Program-made: the position numbers and the translations under genes
Notes under the pieces: generated by a model
What the model was told of the DNA's origin: nothing
The model's input: the letters and a program-made list of their open reading frames with translations, nothing else
Databases searched by the model: none
Assembly: GCF_014199535.1 (NCBI RefSeq)
Contig: NZ_JACHNV010000006.1
Coordinates: forward strand, 1 to 64,000
Reading direction: 5' to 3'
DNA length: 64,000 nt
Source of the DNA: Hymenobacter latericoloratus
GTDB taxonomy: Bacteria > Bacteroidota > Bacteroidia > Cytophagales > Hymenobacteraceae
Shown: piece by piece, positions 40,547 through 48,622 of the stretch
Layout: each line of letters begins with the position of its first letter
Numbering within the stretch: position 1 is the first letter of the stretch

Positions 40547-42457
40547 CTACATCTCCGCCAGCATTTCCCAACGGTCATTCAGCTGGGCTAGCTCTTTTTT
40601 TACCTGCTCGAATTTGAGGGTAGCATCTTTGAGTTGGGCGGCGTTCTGGTAAATCTGCGGGTCGGCTAGCTGGGCTTCGTACTGGGCCAGCTCCTTTTCC
40701 CGCTCGTCAATCTTCTTCTCGACTTCGGCCAGCTCTTTCAGGGCTTTTTTCTGGTCGGGCGAAGGGGTTTTAGCGGGCGCGGCTTCTGCTTTCTTTTCCT
40801 CCTTGGGCAAGGGCTTGGGGGCCGAGGGCGAGGGTAGGCCAGCCTTCTTGGCCGCCTTTTCCCGGTCTTCCTGCCACTGCTCGTACTCGTTGTAGGTGCC
40901 GGGGTACTCCTTCAGCTGGTAGTCCTCAATGTACCAGATCTTGTTGGCCACATTCTCCACGAAGAAACGGTCGTGACTAATCACGATGTAGGTACCCTGG
41001 TACTGCTCCAGCGCCTGAATCAGGATGTTCACCGACTGCATGTCCAGGTGGTTGGTCGGTTCGTCGAGGAGCAGGAAGTTGGCTTCTGAAATCAGGGTTT
41101 TGGCCAGAGCTACCCGGCTTTTCTCACCCCCGCTCAGCACCTTGATTTTCTTGTACACGTCGTCGCCGGTGAACAGGAAGGAACCCAGCACCGAGCGCAG
41201 TTCCATTTCTGAGCGCTTCGAGCCGGCCTCAATCATTTCCTGCAGAATCTCGTTCTCAATGCGCAGGCTTTCCAGCTGGTGCTGGGCGTAGAACGACATG
41301 ATGACGTTGTGGCCGAGCTGGTGGTTGCCGGTGGTGGGGGCTTCGGAACCCGCTACCAGGCGCATCAGGGTAGATTTGCCCTTGCCGTTGGCGCCAATCA
41401 GGGCAATTTTGTCGCCGCGCTCAATGTGTACGTGGGTGTCGCGGAAGATGAGCTTTTCGCCGTACTTCTTGCCTACGTGCTCCATGCGCAGGATGTGGCG
41501 GCCGGGCGTAACGGTGAAGTTGAACTTGATGTTCACGCGGGCATCATCGGCAGCTACGTCGTCGATGCGCTCCAGCTTATCCAGCATCTTCACGCGGCTC
41601 TGGGCCTGCTTGGCCTTCGAGGCTTTGGCTTTGAAACGCTCAATAAAGCGCTCAGCCTGCCGGATCTGGGCTTGCTGGTTTTCGAAAGCGCCTTTCTGGA
41701 TGGCGTTGCGCTCCTCCTTTTCTTCGAGGTAGAACGAGTAGTTGCCGGCGTAGGGCACCAGCTTGCCGCCCGTTACTTCCACGGTGGTGTTGGTGGTGCG
41801 GTCCAGGAACTCCCGGTCGTGCGATACGATGATAACGGCACCTTCGTAGCCAGCCAGATAGTTTTCAATCCACTTAATGGAGGGCAAGTCCAAGTGGTTG
41901 GTTGGTTCGTCGAGGAGGAGCAGGGAAGGCTGCTGCAACAGAATTTTTGCCAGCATTACACGCATGCGCCAGCCCCCCGAGAACAGCTTCAGGGGGCGCT
42001 GCAGCTCCTCGGTAGTAAAGCCCAGGCCTTCCAGAATTTCCTCGGCGCGGGCCTGCATGGTGTAGCCGCCCAAGGCTTCAAAACGCTCCTGCAGAGCGGC
42101 CAGCTTTTCTACCAGGTCGTCGGTGTAGTTGGTTTCAAACTCCAGCAGCACCTCGTCAATCTTCTTCTGAATCTCCAGCGCCTCGGCAAACGCCTGCATA
42201 GCCACCACCAAAATGGACTCATGCGAGTCGTAGCTCAGCAAATCCTGGTTCAGGAAGCCCAGGCTGACGTCCTTGCTCATGGAGATGCTACCGCCATCGG
42301 GCTTGTACTCACCCACCAGAATACGCAACAGCGTGGATTTGCCCCGGCCGTTCAGCCCGATGAGGCCAATCTTATCCTTGGGCTTGATATGCAGGTTGGC
42401 CTTGTCGTAGAGCGTACGCGAGCCGAAATGAAAGTCGAGGTCAGTAATGGAAATCAT
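40547..42457 (-). CDS. ABC-F family ATPase
   Basis: This 636-aa protein has two ABC ATPase domains and no membrane part. Walker A motifs are GLNGRGKST (about 34-42) and GANGKGKST (about 354-362); signature motifs are LFSGGWRMR and VLSGGEKSRVA; Walker B segments are LLLLDEPTNHLD and FLLLDEPTNHLD. A charged linker region (KAKASKAKQAQSRVKML) lies between the domains, and the C-terminus has a coiled coil. ABC-F proteins act at the ribosome exit site. It has an exact TACCTTTG box 26 bp upstream. Confidence 0.95.
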   Translation of the reverse strand: MISITDLDFHFGSRTLYDKANLHIKPKDKIGLIGLNGRGKSTLLRILVGEYKPDGGSISMSKDVSLGFLNQDLLSYDSHESILVVAMQAFAEALEIQKKIDEVLLEFETNYTDDLVEKLAALQERFEALGGYTMQARAEEILEGLGFTTEELQRPLKLFSGGWRMRVMLAKILLQQPSLLLLDEPTNHLDLPSIKWIENYLAGYEGAVIIVSHDREFLDRTTNTTVEVTGGKLVPYAGNYSFYLEEKEERNAIQKGAFENQQAQIRQAERFIERFKAKASKAKQAQSRVKMLDKLERIDDVAADDARVNIKFNFTVTPGRHILRMEHVGKKYGEKLIFRDTHVHIERGDKIALIGANGKGKSTLMRLVAGSEAPTTGNHQLGHNVIMSFYAQHQLESLRIENEILQEMIEAGSKRSEMELRSVLGSFLFTGDDVYKKIKVLSGGEKSRVALAKTLISEANFLLLDEPTNHLDMQSVNILIQALEQYQGTYIVISHDRFFVENVANKIWYIEDYQLKEYPGTYNEYEQWQEDREKAAKKAGLPSPSAPKPLPKEEKKAEAAPAKTPSPDQKKALKELAEVEKKIDEREKELAQYEAQLADPQIYQNAAQLKDATLKFEQVKKELAQLNDRWEMLAEM

Positions 42458-42482
42458 CCTACTTTGCGGGGCTTTGAAGCCG

Positions 42483-42490
42483 CAAAGGTA
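42483..42490 (-). promoter_or_regulatory. -7 box TACCTTTG of the ABC-F gene
   Basis: Exact consensus on the minus strand, 26 bp before the ATG at 42457. Confidence 0.55.
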
Positions 42491-42550
42491 CGGGTTTAGC
42501 AGGAGGGTATTCGTATTCGGAAAGGAGCTTCTACGAAAAGCTCATCTTGC

Positions 42551-42582
42551 TTTGCCGAAGCTGTTAGCGGCTCCTATCTTCA
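42551..42582 (+). promoter_or_regulatory. Promoter-like TTTG-N20-TATCTTCA
   Basis: TTTG at 42551-42554 and TATCTTCA at 42575-42582 have nearly canonical spacing. A hairpin with a 9-bp stem (AAACCCCGG/CCGGGGTTT, 42632-42661) lies about 45 nt after the expected start. A short frame from ATG 42622 (27 codons) overlaps the next one at 42702 as ATGA. Confidence 0.4.
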
Positions 42583-42701
42583 CGGCAACGTACGGGAAAC
42601 ACCCCTCCAACACGGTTGCCTATGAACGGCGAAACCCCGGCTGGTGGAACAACCGGGGTTTCAAGAAGCGGGTGCTGGTACACCCTAACTTCTACTCGGA
42701 A

Positions 42702-42833
42702 ATGAAGAAGGTGAGTACGGAAGGGAAACAAGCTGGCAAGGCCGGTTGGTTTCCTGTTTTCCTGGAGCTGAGTAAAACAGCTTTGGGAGCGGTCATTAGA
42801 GCCGTAGTAAGCTACTGGCTCGAACACCGGTAA
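42702..42833 (+). CDS. Possible small protein (43 aa)
   Basis: A 43-codon frame starts MKKVSTEGKQAGKAGWFPVF and has a C-terminal hydrophobic helix (ALGAVIRAVVSYWL). The frame is open further upstream but no ATG follows the promoter until 42702. I do not recognise it. Support is a plausible promoter at 42551-42582 and the absence of any other gene in this gap. Confidence 0.4.
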   Translation: MKKVSTEGKQAGKAGWFPVFLELSKTALGAVIRAVVSYWLEHR

Positions 42834-42958
42834 AAGGTGGCAGGTGGCCCGTTTGGCTGCCTGCCATTTTTGCGTTTAACTGCTACAAAGATGGGAAGGT
42901 TATACAAATAATCAACACTTGTTGAAATTTCCATTACAGGGAGTTAAGCCAGCCTTTC

Positions 42959-43558
42959 CTATACCCCTTCAAACACCTCGGCCCACTCTATCTGCAGCTC
43001 GGGCAGGGTAGCCACCGGAATTAGGCCGGGCGTGTAAAACTCACCGCGCAGCTCGTAGCGGCCTTCCTCGTTTAACAGATACACGACTACGTTTTTCTGC
43101 TCGGGGGTTACTATCCAGTACTCGCGCACGCCTACCTCCTCGTAGAGGTCAAACTTCTCCTTGGTGTCGCGGGAAACGTTGCCGGGTGAGAGGATTTCGA
43201 TAATCCAGTCGGGGGCGCCGAGGCAGCCTCGCTCGTCCAGCTTCTGCGGGTCGCAGATAACGCAGATATCGGGCTGCACTACGGTTTCGATGCTGGCGTC
43301 GCCGTTGGGGGTAGCGCGGGTCAGGCGCACATCGAAGGGAGCATGATACATCTTGCAGCTCTTGCCGCGCAGAAACTGCATGATGGGAAACTCAATATTC
43401 CGAGTAATATCCTGGTGCTGCCGCTTCGGGGCGGGGCTCATCAGGCGCACCCGGCCCCGGATCAGCTCTACCCACTCCGAGAGCTGCCACGTTGCGTAGT
43501 CGGCGTAGGTGTAGCGGCGCGTCAGGTCGAGTTGGGAAAGCTGCGTGATGAGAGCCAT
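42959..43558 (-). CDS. Uma2 family (DUF820) restriction-like endonuclease fold protein
   Basis: The 199-aa product shows the PD-(D/E)xK-like Uma2 pattern: YTYADYATWQLSEWVELIRG with the first acidic residue, QPDICVICDP, GAPDWIIEILSPGN (D and E of the active site, about 117-130) and KFDLYEEVGVREYWIV with the lysine. Uma2 proteins are common in cyanobacteria and some Bacteroidota; their biological role is unclear. It stands alone. Confidence 0.87.
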   Translation of the reverse strand: MALITQLSQLDLTRRYTYADYATWQLSEWVELIRGRVRLMSPAPKRQHQDITRNIEFPIMQFLRGKSCKMYHAPFDVRLTRATPNGDASIETVVQPDICVICDPQKLDERGCLGAPDWIIEILSPGNVSRDTKEKFDLYEEVGVREYWIVTPEQKNVVVYLLNEEGRYELRGEFYTPGLIPVATLPELQIEWAEVFEGV

Positions 43559-43639
43559 AGGAAAGCAGTATCAGGTCTTAAGCAAAGATAACAACTACAA
43601 GTGCGAGATATTTAGCCGCCGCTTTGTGGTGAACTGCCC

Positions 43640-43669
43640 AAACCGCCCCTTGCCGGCCCCGTACACCTG
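43640..43669 (+). promoter_or_regulatory. Promoter with TTG-N19-TACACCTG, three bases from the ATG
   Basis: TTG (43640-43642) and TACACCTG (43662-43669) have the consensus 19-bp spacing. The box ends three bases before the ATG at 43673, which predicts a leaderless mRNA. Confidence 0.45.
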
Positions 43670-43672
43670 CGC

Positions 43673-44218
43673 ATGAACTCTCGCCTCTCCCTCCTACCCC
43701 TTGCCCTGCTCTTAACCCTGGTAGCGGCCTGCCGCTCCGAGCAGGAAACCTCCGTAGCCGAATCCCGCGACAATGTGCCCGCCGCCGTAAAGGGCGAGCA
43801 ATCAACAACGGAAACAGTAGGCAATACGGGCCGCAACCACGGCTACATCCGGCGCTTCTACCAGGAGAAAGGCCAGTATTATGTCACCGTTGACTACATC
43901 CAATTCCTGAACGGGGCCGATGCCGTGGCGGCAGCCCAGCGCAAGGGCGACGCCGTGATGGACGTGCAGAACGGCGACACCATCTACTCCGTCTTCAACG
44001 ATTACTACATCGTGAACGACAGCCCGCGCCAGCGTACGTTCCGCCTCAGTGATAAAGCCGTGCTGACTTTCTGGAACAAAACCGGGGAGCTGCGCCAGTA
44101 CAACCCTACCCCCTCCGAGGTGCTGAACCAGGGCACCGATGTGTTTCGCTACGCCCCCTTCATCGTGGAAACCAAGCAGGGCGTGGTGACCGGCCTGGCT
44201 GAGCAGTACGTGCCGTAA
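43673..44218 (+). CDS. Hypothetical lipoprotein
   Basis: The 181-aa product has a lipobox VAAC (Cys about 20), a short charged linker and a C-terminal domain with GYIRRFYQEKGQYYVTVDYI, FNDYYIVNDSPRQRTFRLSD and YAPFIVETKQGVVTGLAEQY. I do not recognise the family. It is probably envelope-anchored. Its promoter is predicted to give a leaderless mRNA. Confidence 0.72.
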   Translation: MNSRLSLLPLALLLTLVAACRSEQETSVAESRDNVPAAVKGEQSTTETVGNTGRNHGYIRRFYQEKGQYYVTVDYIQFLNGADAVAAAQRKGDAVMDVQNGDTIYSVFNDYYIVNDSPRQRTFRLSDKAVLTFWNKTGELRQYNPTPSEVLNQGTDVFRYAPFIVETKQGVVTGLAEQYVP

Positions 44219-44316
44219 GCAACCCCAGGTAGGGAGTTTTTGGAATGAAAAATCGACTTGCCGCAGGCCGGGGCCGTATAAGCCAGCATCTGTTCATGTT
44301 ACTACCCCCTTTTACT

Positions 44317-44568
44317 ATGGCAACCAACGACCCCACCAATAACGTGACTGAAAACGATGACCTCGCGGAACGCGCCGCCCAGGGCCGGCAAGCCGGCAGC
44401 CCGGTGGGCCAGTCGTCGGGCAAGCCCAGCTACGGCGTGGGCGGCTACGAGCTGAACCTGGATGCCGAAGCCGGCGACGAAGGCGGCTCGGGCAGTGCCA
44501 CCTCGGCCAACGAGCGCACCAGCCGCGGCCGCAGCCAGGACTCCGACACCGAAGACGACGCGAAATAG
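44317..44568 (+). CDS. Small acidic, probably disordered protein
   Basis: The 83-aa product is rich in Asp, Glu, Gly, Ser and Asn, has no hydrophobic core, and ends SQDSDTEDDAK. The central KPSYGVGGYELNLDAEAGD is the only ordered-looking segment. Composition suggests a stress or chaperone-like disordered protein; no function can be assigned. The ATG at 44317 is preferred over an upstream one that would add a hydrophobic stretch. Confidence 0.6.
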   Translation: MATNDPTNNVTENDDLAERAAQGRQAGSPVGQSSGKPSYGVGGYELNLDAEAGDEGGSGSATSANERTSRGRSQDSDTEDDAK

Positions 44569-44588
44569 CCCGCTTCCAGGCCAACGGC

Positions 44589-44650
44589 TACCCCTGCTAC
44601 CAAACACAACGACCCGCCGAGGCGGGTCGTTGTGTTTGGTAGCAGGGGTA
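44589..44650. terminator. Perfect 30-bp bidirectional terminator
   Basis: Arms 44589-44618 and 44621-44650 are perfect complements with a two-base loop. The stem includes CTACCCC/GGGGTAG and ACAACG/CGTTGT runs. It lies between convergent genes. Confidence 0.85.
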
Positions 44651-44663
44651 GCAAAACCACCAC

Positions 44664-45923
44664 CTACAGGTTCTCGATGGCCGTGTGGCTTAGGCTGCCA
44701 TTGGCAATGCCTTTCAGCTCTTTCTCGTGTTTGAGCACGTTGCTGAATGCGGCCTTCTGCTGGGGTGTTTTCAGGCTGGCTAGGGCGGCGGAGCTGTCAA
44801 TCTTGTTTTCGATGACGCTGGTCAGGGCCGCGATAAAGATGTCGTGAGCATCGTTGGCACTCAGGATGTGGCCCATGGGCTTGGTTTCCTGCGCGATAAT
44901 CCAGCCCAGGCGCGAGGCGGCCAGGCGTTGGTTGGGCGTGCCGTGGTGGCCGCTACTCGTGAAGCTGCAGTCGCCGATGTTGTAGAACAGCTCGAAGAAC
45001 TCGGCGGCGCGTTTCCAGTTGTAGGTGGCTCCGCGCTTGTGGGTGAGGTAGTAGCTGGAGAAAAAGTCGGCTTCCAACTCAGTTTTGCGGGTTTGCTCCG
45101 GGGTACCAACCCGGGGGCCGTACCAGGCGGTGTAGTTGTTGAACTGCACCTGGTGGCCCCACTCGTGGGCCAGAATGCCGGCGAAGGTCACGCCTTCCTC
45201 AACCCCGGCATCGGTCATCACCTGCACAATACCGTCGCCAATCACAATCAGCTTATCGGTGGTAGCAAATCCATCAAACGAGAGCAGGGGCGAGGTTTTG
45301 AAGGCCGCGCTGGGCTGAATGATGTTGGCAATGATAAAGTCGGCGTTGGCATAGGCGTCGGCCGCCGATAGCCCGGCGAAGTTCACGTACACGGCGGCAA
45401 TAGCGTCGCGGTTCTGCAGGGTGCGGGTATGCTGGCCGACCAGGGTAATCTGGTTGGGCATGCTCCAGAACGATTCCAGGTCGCGCTTGTGCTTGGCGGC
45501 GAAGTTGGTTTGGCTACCGTCGGCCCCAAAGGTTTGCCGGCTGCCATCGAGGTAGGTATAGAGCTGGTTGATGGTCACGAGCAAATCGTACCACTCCCAC
45601 TCCAGTGCCCCGAACGCGTTGGCGTAGGGGTTGATGGCCGTATTGAAGGGGGTAGGGCCGCAGGTGCTGGGCACTACGGCGTGGGCGCCGTTAGCGGCCA
45701 GCGTTTTGCTGAAGACATCGTATGAACAATTCGCCCCGGCGGCCAGCAGCTTGGCTTTATCGAGCTTGAATTTGCCCTCGCCAACCGTCTGGCTGCTGGT
45801 AACGGCGGCCGCTTGACTGGCCTGCGGCTGCACGGCGGCAATTTCGTTTTCCTTTTCGCAAGAAGAGGTCAGGAAACCAATACCGCTGCAAAGCAGCGCC
45901 AGCGTAAGTGATTTTAACTTCAT
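44664..45923 (-). CDS. Lipoprotein with HExxH zinc-peptidase motif
   Basis: The 419-aa product has a lipobox LTSSC (Cys about 22). The motif GILAHEWGHQVQFNN (about 258-272) is a zinc-binding HEWGH, and ELEADFFSSYY (about 293-303) supplies a likely third ligand, as in M48-like and neutral zinc metallopeptidases. The N-terminal part has paired cysteines (GANCSYD, STCGPTP). It is probably an outer-membrane lipoprotein peptidase. The substrate is unknown. Confidence 0.8.
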   Translation of the reverse strand: MKLKSLTLALLCSGIGFLTSSCEKENEIAAVQPQASQAAAVTSSQTVGEGKFKLDKAKLLAAGANCSYDVFSKTLAANGAHAVVPSTCGPTPFNTAINPYANAFGALEWEWYDLLVTINQLYTYLDGSRQTFGADGSQTNFAAKHKRDLESFWSMPNQITLVGQHTRTLQNRDAIAAVYVNFAGLSAADAYANADFIIANIIQPSAAFKTSPLLSFDGFATTDKLIVIGDGIVQVMTDAGVEEGVTFAGILAHEWGHQVQFNNYTAWYGPRVGTPEQTRKTELEADFFSSYYLTHKRGATYNWKRAAEFFELFYNIGDCSFTSSGHHGTPNQRLAASRLGWIIAQETKPMGHILSANDAHDIFIAALTSVIENKIDSSAALASLKTPQQKAAFSNVLKHEKELKGIANGSLSHTAIENL

Positions 45924-46097
45924 GTACGAAGGGGATTGTGTTTTTGGGTGGATAAGTATGACATGATGTAGCTCTAAACCTAATCAAAATATTTAAAGTA
46001 ATACTCGAAATAGTTATGATAATCCACTACTACTATATAGCACCCGTTAGGTATTGCAACCCAAAACTTCCATCTACGGCCTTTAGGCGCAGAAAAA

Positions 46098-46141
46098 AGC
46101 CCGAAGAAAACGTCACGCGGATGCGGCATTCCCTTCGGGCT
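46098..46141 (-). terminator. Terminator of the amidase gene
   Basis: On the minus strand a 9-bp stem (AGCCCGAAG/CTTCGGGCT) with a 26-base loop is followed by a T-run (TTTTTT). It lies 29 bp after the amidase stop. Confidence 0.7.
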
Positions 46142-46169
46142 ATTCTATGCTAACTGACTACTCTGCGTA

Positions 46170-47810
46170 CTACCCTAAAAACGGAGCCTTAAACCCGGGA
46201 GCCGAGCGCTTCTTGGAGGCCTGCTCGTAGGCATACGCCAGCGTGAGCAAAGGGCCTTCCTGGTAAGCGCCGCCCACAAATGAAAGGCCCACCGGCAGCC
46301 CGTGCACCTGCCCCATGGGCACCGTAATGTGGGGGTAGCCCGCCATAGCCGCCGGCGACGAAAAGCCCGGTCCGCCACCGGAGTCGCCGTTAATCAGGTC
46401 GATGCAGCGGGCGGGGGCGTTGGTAATGGCTACCAGGCCGTCGAGCTTGTTTTCGCGCAGCACTGTATCAAGGGCGGTGCGGGCGCCCTGGTGCGACTTG
46501 CGCAGGGCGGACTGGTACTTGGGGCTCTGCAGGCCTTCCAGCTTATTGGAGGTTTCCAGGATTTCCTGCTGGAAGAAGGGCATGGCCTTGGCTTTGTTGT
46601 CGGTGTTGAAGCGGATGACATCGGTGAGGGTTTTCACGCCCGCGCCGGCCGTTGCCAGGTACTTGTTCACGCCGTCCTTGAACTCGTAGAGTAGGACATC
46701 GTACTCTGCCTCCCCCAGCGGGTCGGTTTGTTTTTCCACCTCTACTTCCACCACGGTAGCCCCCTGGGCTTTCAGCAGCTCCACCGCTTGCTTGAGCAGC
46801 GGAATGGCGTCGGAAGCACCCGTGAGGTGACCTTTCTCCACGCCCAGGCGCTTGCCTTTGAGGCCGTTGGGGTCGAGAAACTTAGTGTAGTCGGGCTGCG
46901 TTTTGCCGCTGCTTTCCCTGGTTCCGGCATCGGCGGCATCTTCGCCGGCCAGGGCGCCCAGCAAAATGGCCGCGTCGCGCACGGAGCGGGTCATGGGGCC
47001 GGCCGTGTCCTGGGTGGCAGAAATAGGAATGATACCGGTGCGGCTCCACAACCCCACCGTTGGCTTAAAGCCCACCAGCCCGCAGCACGAGGCCGGCGAC
47101 ACAATGGAGCCATCAGTTTCGGTGCCAATGGCCAGGGCGCACAGGTTGGCCGCCGCCGCCGCCCCCGAGCCGGAGCTGGAGCCGCTGGGCGTGCGGTCGA
47201 GGATGTACGGGTTCTTGGTTTGGCCGCCGCGGCTGCTCCAGCCGCTAGTGCTGCGCGTGGAGCGGAAGTTGGCCCACTCGCTCAGGTTGGTTTTGCCCAG
47301 CACCACGGCCCCTGCCTCGCGCAGCTTCCTCACGATAAAGGCATCCTGCTGCGCCTTATGCCCGGCCAGGGCCAGGGAGCCGGCAGTGGTTTGCTGCTGG
47401 TCGGCGGTGTCGATGTTGTCTTTGATAAGCACCGGAATACCGTGCAGCGGGCCGCGCAGCTTGCCGTTTTTACGCTCCTCATCCAGCTGGTCGGCCAGCT
47501 TGAGGGCGTCGGGGTTGGTTTCCAGCACCGAGTTCAGCCGGGGGCCGGCCTTGTCCACCTGTTCGATGCGCTGCAGGTACAGCTCCGTAATGCGGCGGGC
47601 GGTGAGCTGTCCGCTTTTCATCTTCTCCTGCAGCTCGGCCACGGTGGCTTCGTGCAGCTCGAAGCTGGTATCGGGGCCGCCATCAGCCGCCGCGTCCCCA
47701 TCGGCGGGGTTGGTGGTTTTTTCGGGGGTAGTGGAGCAGGCCCCCAGCGAAAGAGTAGAGAGAGCCAAGCCGGCGAGGGAGCCGTTGCGCAGGAAAATTC
47801 GGCGGTTCAT
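46170..47810 (-). CDS. Amidase-signature lipoprotein
   Basis: This 546-aa protein begins MNRRIFLRNGSLAGLALSTL with a twin-arginine-like start and a lipobox LGAC (Cys about 25). The Ser-Ser-Lys triad of the amidase signature family is intact: lysine in PVLIKDNIDT (about K135), serines in GSSSGSGAAAA and in DGSIVSPASCC (nucleophile). It would hydrolyse an amide bond in the periplasm; the closest annotated types are 6-aminohexanoate-cyclic-dimer hydrolase or Glu-tRNA amidotransferase-like amidases. The substrate is unknown. Confidence 0.88.
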   Translation of the reverse strand: MNRRIFLRNGSLAGLALSTLSLGACSTTPEKTTNPADGDAAADGGPDTSFELHEATVAELQEKMKSGQLTARRITELYLQRIEQVDKAGPRLNSVLETNPDALKLADQLDEERKNGKLRGPLHGIPVLIKDNIDTADQQQTTAGSLALAGHKAQQDAFIVRKLREAGAVVLGKTNLSEWANFRSTRSTSGWSSRGGQTKNPYILDRTPSGSSSGSGAAAAANLCALAIGTETDGSIVSPASCCGLVGFKPTVGLWSRTGIIPISATQDTAGPMTRSVRDAAILLGALAGEDAADAGTRESSGKTQPDYTKFLDPNGLKGKRLGVEKGHLTGASDAIPLLKQAVELLKAQGATVVEVEVEKQTDPLGEAEYDVLLYEFKDGVNKYLATAGAGVKTLTDVIRFNTDNKAKAMPFFQQEILETSNKLEGLQSPKYQSALRKSHQGARTALDTVLRENKLDGLVAITNAPARCIDLINGDSGGGPGFSSPAAMAGYPHITVPMGQVHGLPVGLSFVGGAYQEGPLLTLAYAYEQASKKRSAPGFKAPFLG

Positions 47811-48147
47811 AGCGAGTAGGTTTGTGCCTTCAAGATAGCGGGAATCTGATGCAACGCCTAGCCGGCCGCCGCTTACCCTTCTCTCCTTAGCCCTGCTCTC
47901 CTGGGGGAAGGATGTATGCTGGCGGAAGCGAACAGGTGTGCCGGAGCGCCACTGGCTACCACTTCTCGATTATATCAGCTATGTTCATACATTAAATGTT
48001 GCTACCCCTCCGGCGGGGGTGCTCCGCTTGGGCTAGCCTGGGCCAAGGCGGGCTCTGCATGCCGTTGATATATCTGCCCTTTCCCTTCCCACGTTCTACC
48101 TGCTTTATTAATTTTTCTCTTTTTTCTACCTCCTGCGTTTAGTATGT
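47811..48147. other. Intergenic region between amidase and STAS genes
   Basis: No supported gene. An AT-rich stretch with runs of T (48105-48127) and TACCTCCTG/CGTTTAG near 48128-48141 probably contains the promoter of the STAS-like gene. The first half has GC-rich sequence without a clear feature. Confidence 0.45.
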
Positions 48148-48549
48148 ATGCAGCACATTATCCTGGAAACTCCCGGCCTCGTTATCAGCTACGATTATAC
48201 AAATCAATGGCTTTACGCCGACTGGCGGGGCGAGCATGACCAGGATTCCACGCGGGCCGGGTGCGGCCTGATGCTGGAGGCCCTGAGCCAGTGGCCTTCC
48301 AGTAAAATTCTCAACGACAACTCCAACGTTACGAGCATCGCCGTGCAGCTTACCACCTGGGGCATAGGCTGGCTGCAGGCCATGTACGTGGCCGGGCTGC
48401 GGTACCTGGCCTGGATTTACTCTCCGGCTACCCATAATCCACAAGTTGTCCAAGACATCATCCGGACTACTAACAAACCCATAGTGGCTTCTTTCCATGA
48501 CCTGCCCAGTGCCCGCATCTGGCTGCGGCAGCAAAAAGCCACCACCTGA
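48148..48549 (+). CDS. STAS/SpoIIAA-like domain protein
   Basis: The 133-aa protein matches the stand-alone STAS-like family of Bacteroidota: LVISYDYTNQWLYADWRGEH, then GCGLMLEALSQWPSSKILND and NSNVTSIAV (about 55-70), and AGLRYLAWIYSP. It is probably a cytoplasmic regulatory protein. The STAS phosphoacceptor position is in the NDNS loop region. The partner is unknown; there is no kinase or sigma factor nearby. Confidence 0.8.
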   Translation: MQHIILETPGLVISYDYTNQWLYADWRGEHDQDSTRAGCGLMLEALSQWPSSKILNDNSNVTSIAVQLTTWGIGWLQAMYVAGLRYLAWIYSPATHNPQVVQDIIRTTNKPIVASFHDLPSARIWLRQQKATT

Positions 48550-48622
48550 CTTGCCGCTGAGTGTAGTCCCGAGCCCGGCCTCGGGCCTGGGCTACTTGGC
48601 GGGCCCTTCATCGGCCCCACGC

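Noticed and set aside
41279..42499. 406-codon plus-strand frame
   Set aside because: It lies opposite the ABC-F ATPase; the composition is that of a complementary frame.
42447..42701. Upstream extension of the possible small protein
   Set aside because: It overlaps the start of the ABC-F gene and would begin before the predicted promoter.
48565..48600. GC-rich stem between the STAS and AsmA genes
   Set aside because: Pairing of CCCGAG/CTCGGG is short and common by chance in this GC-rich DNA.
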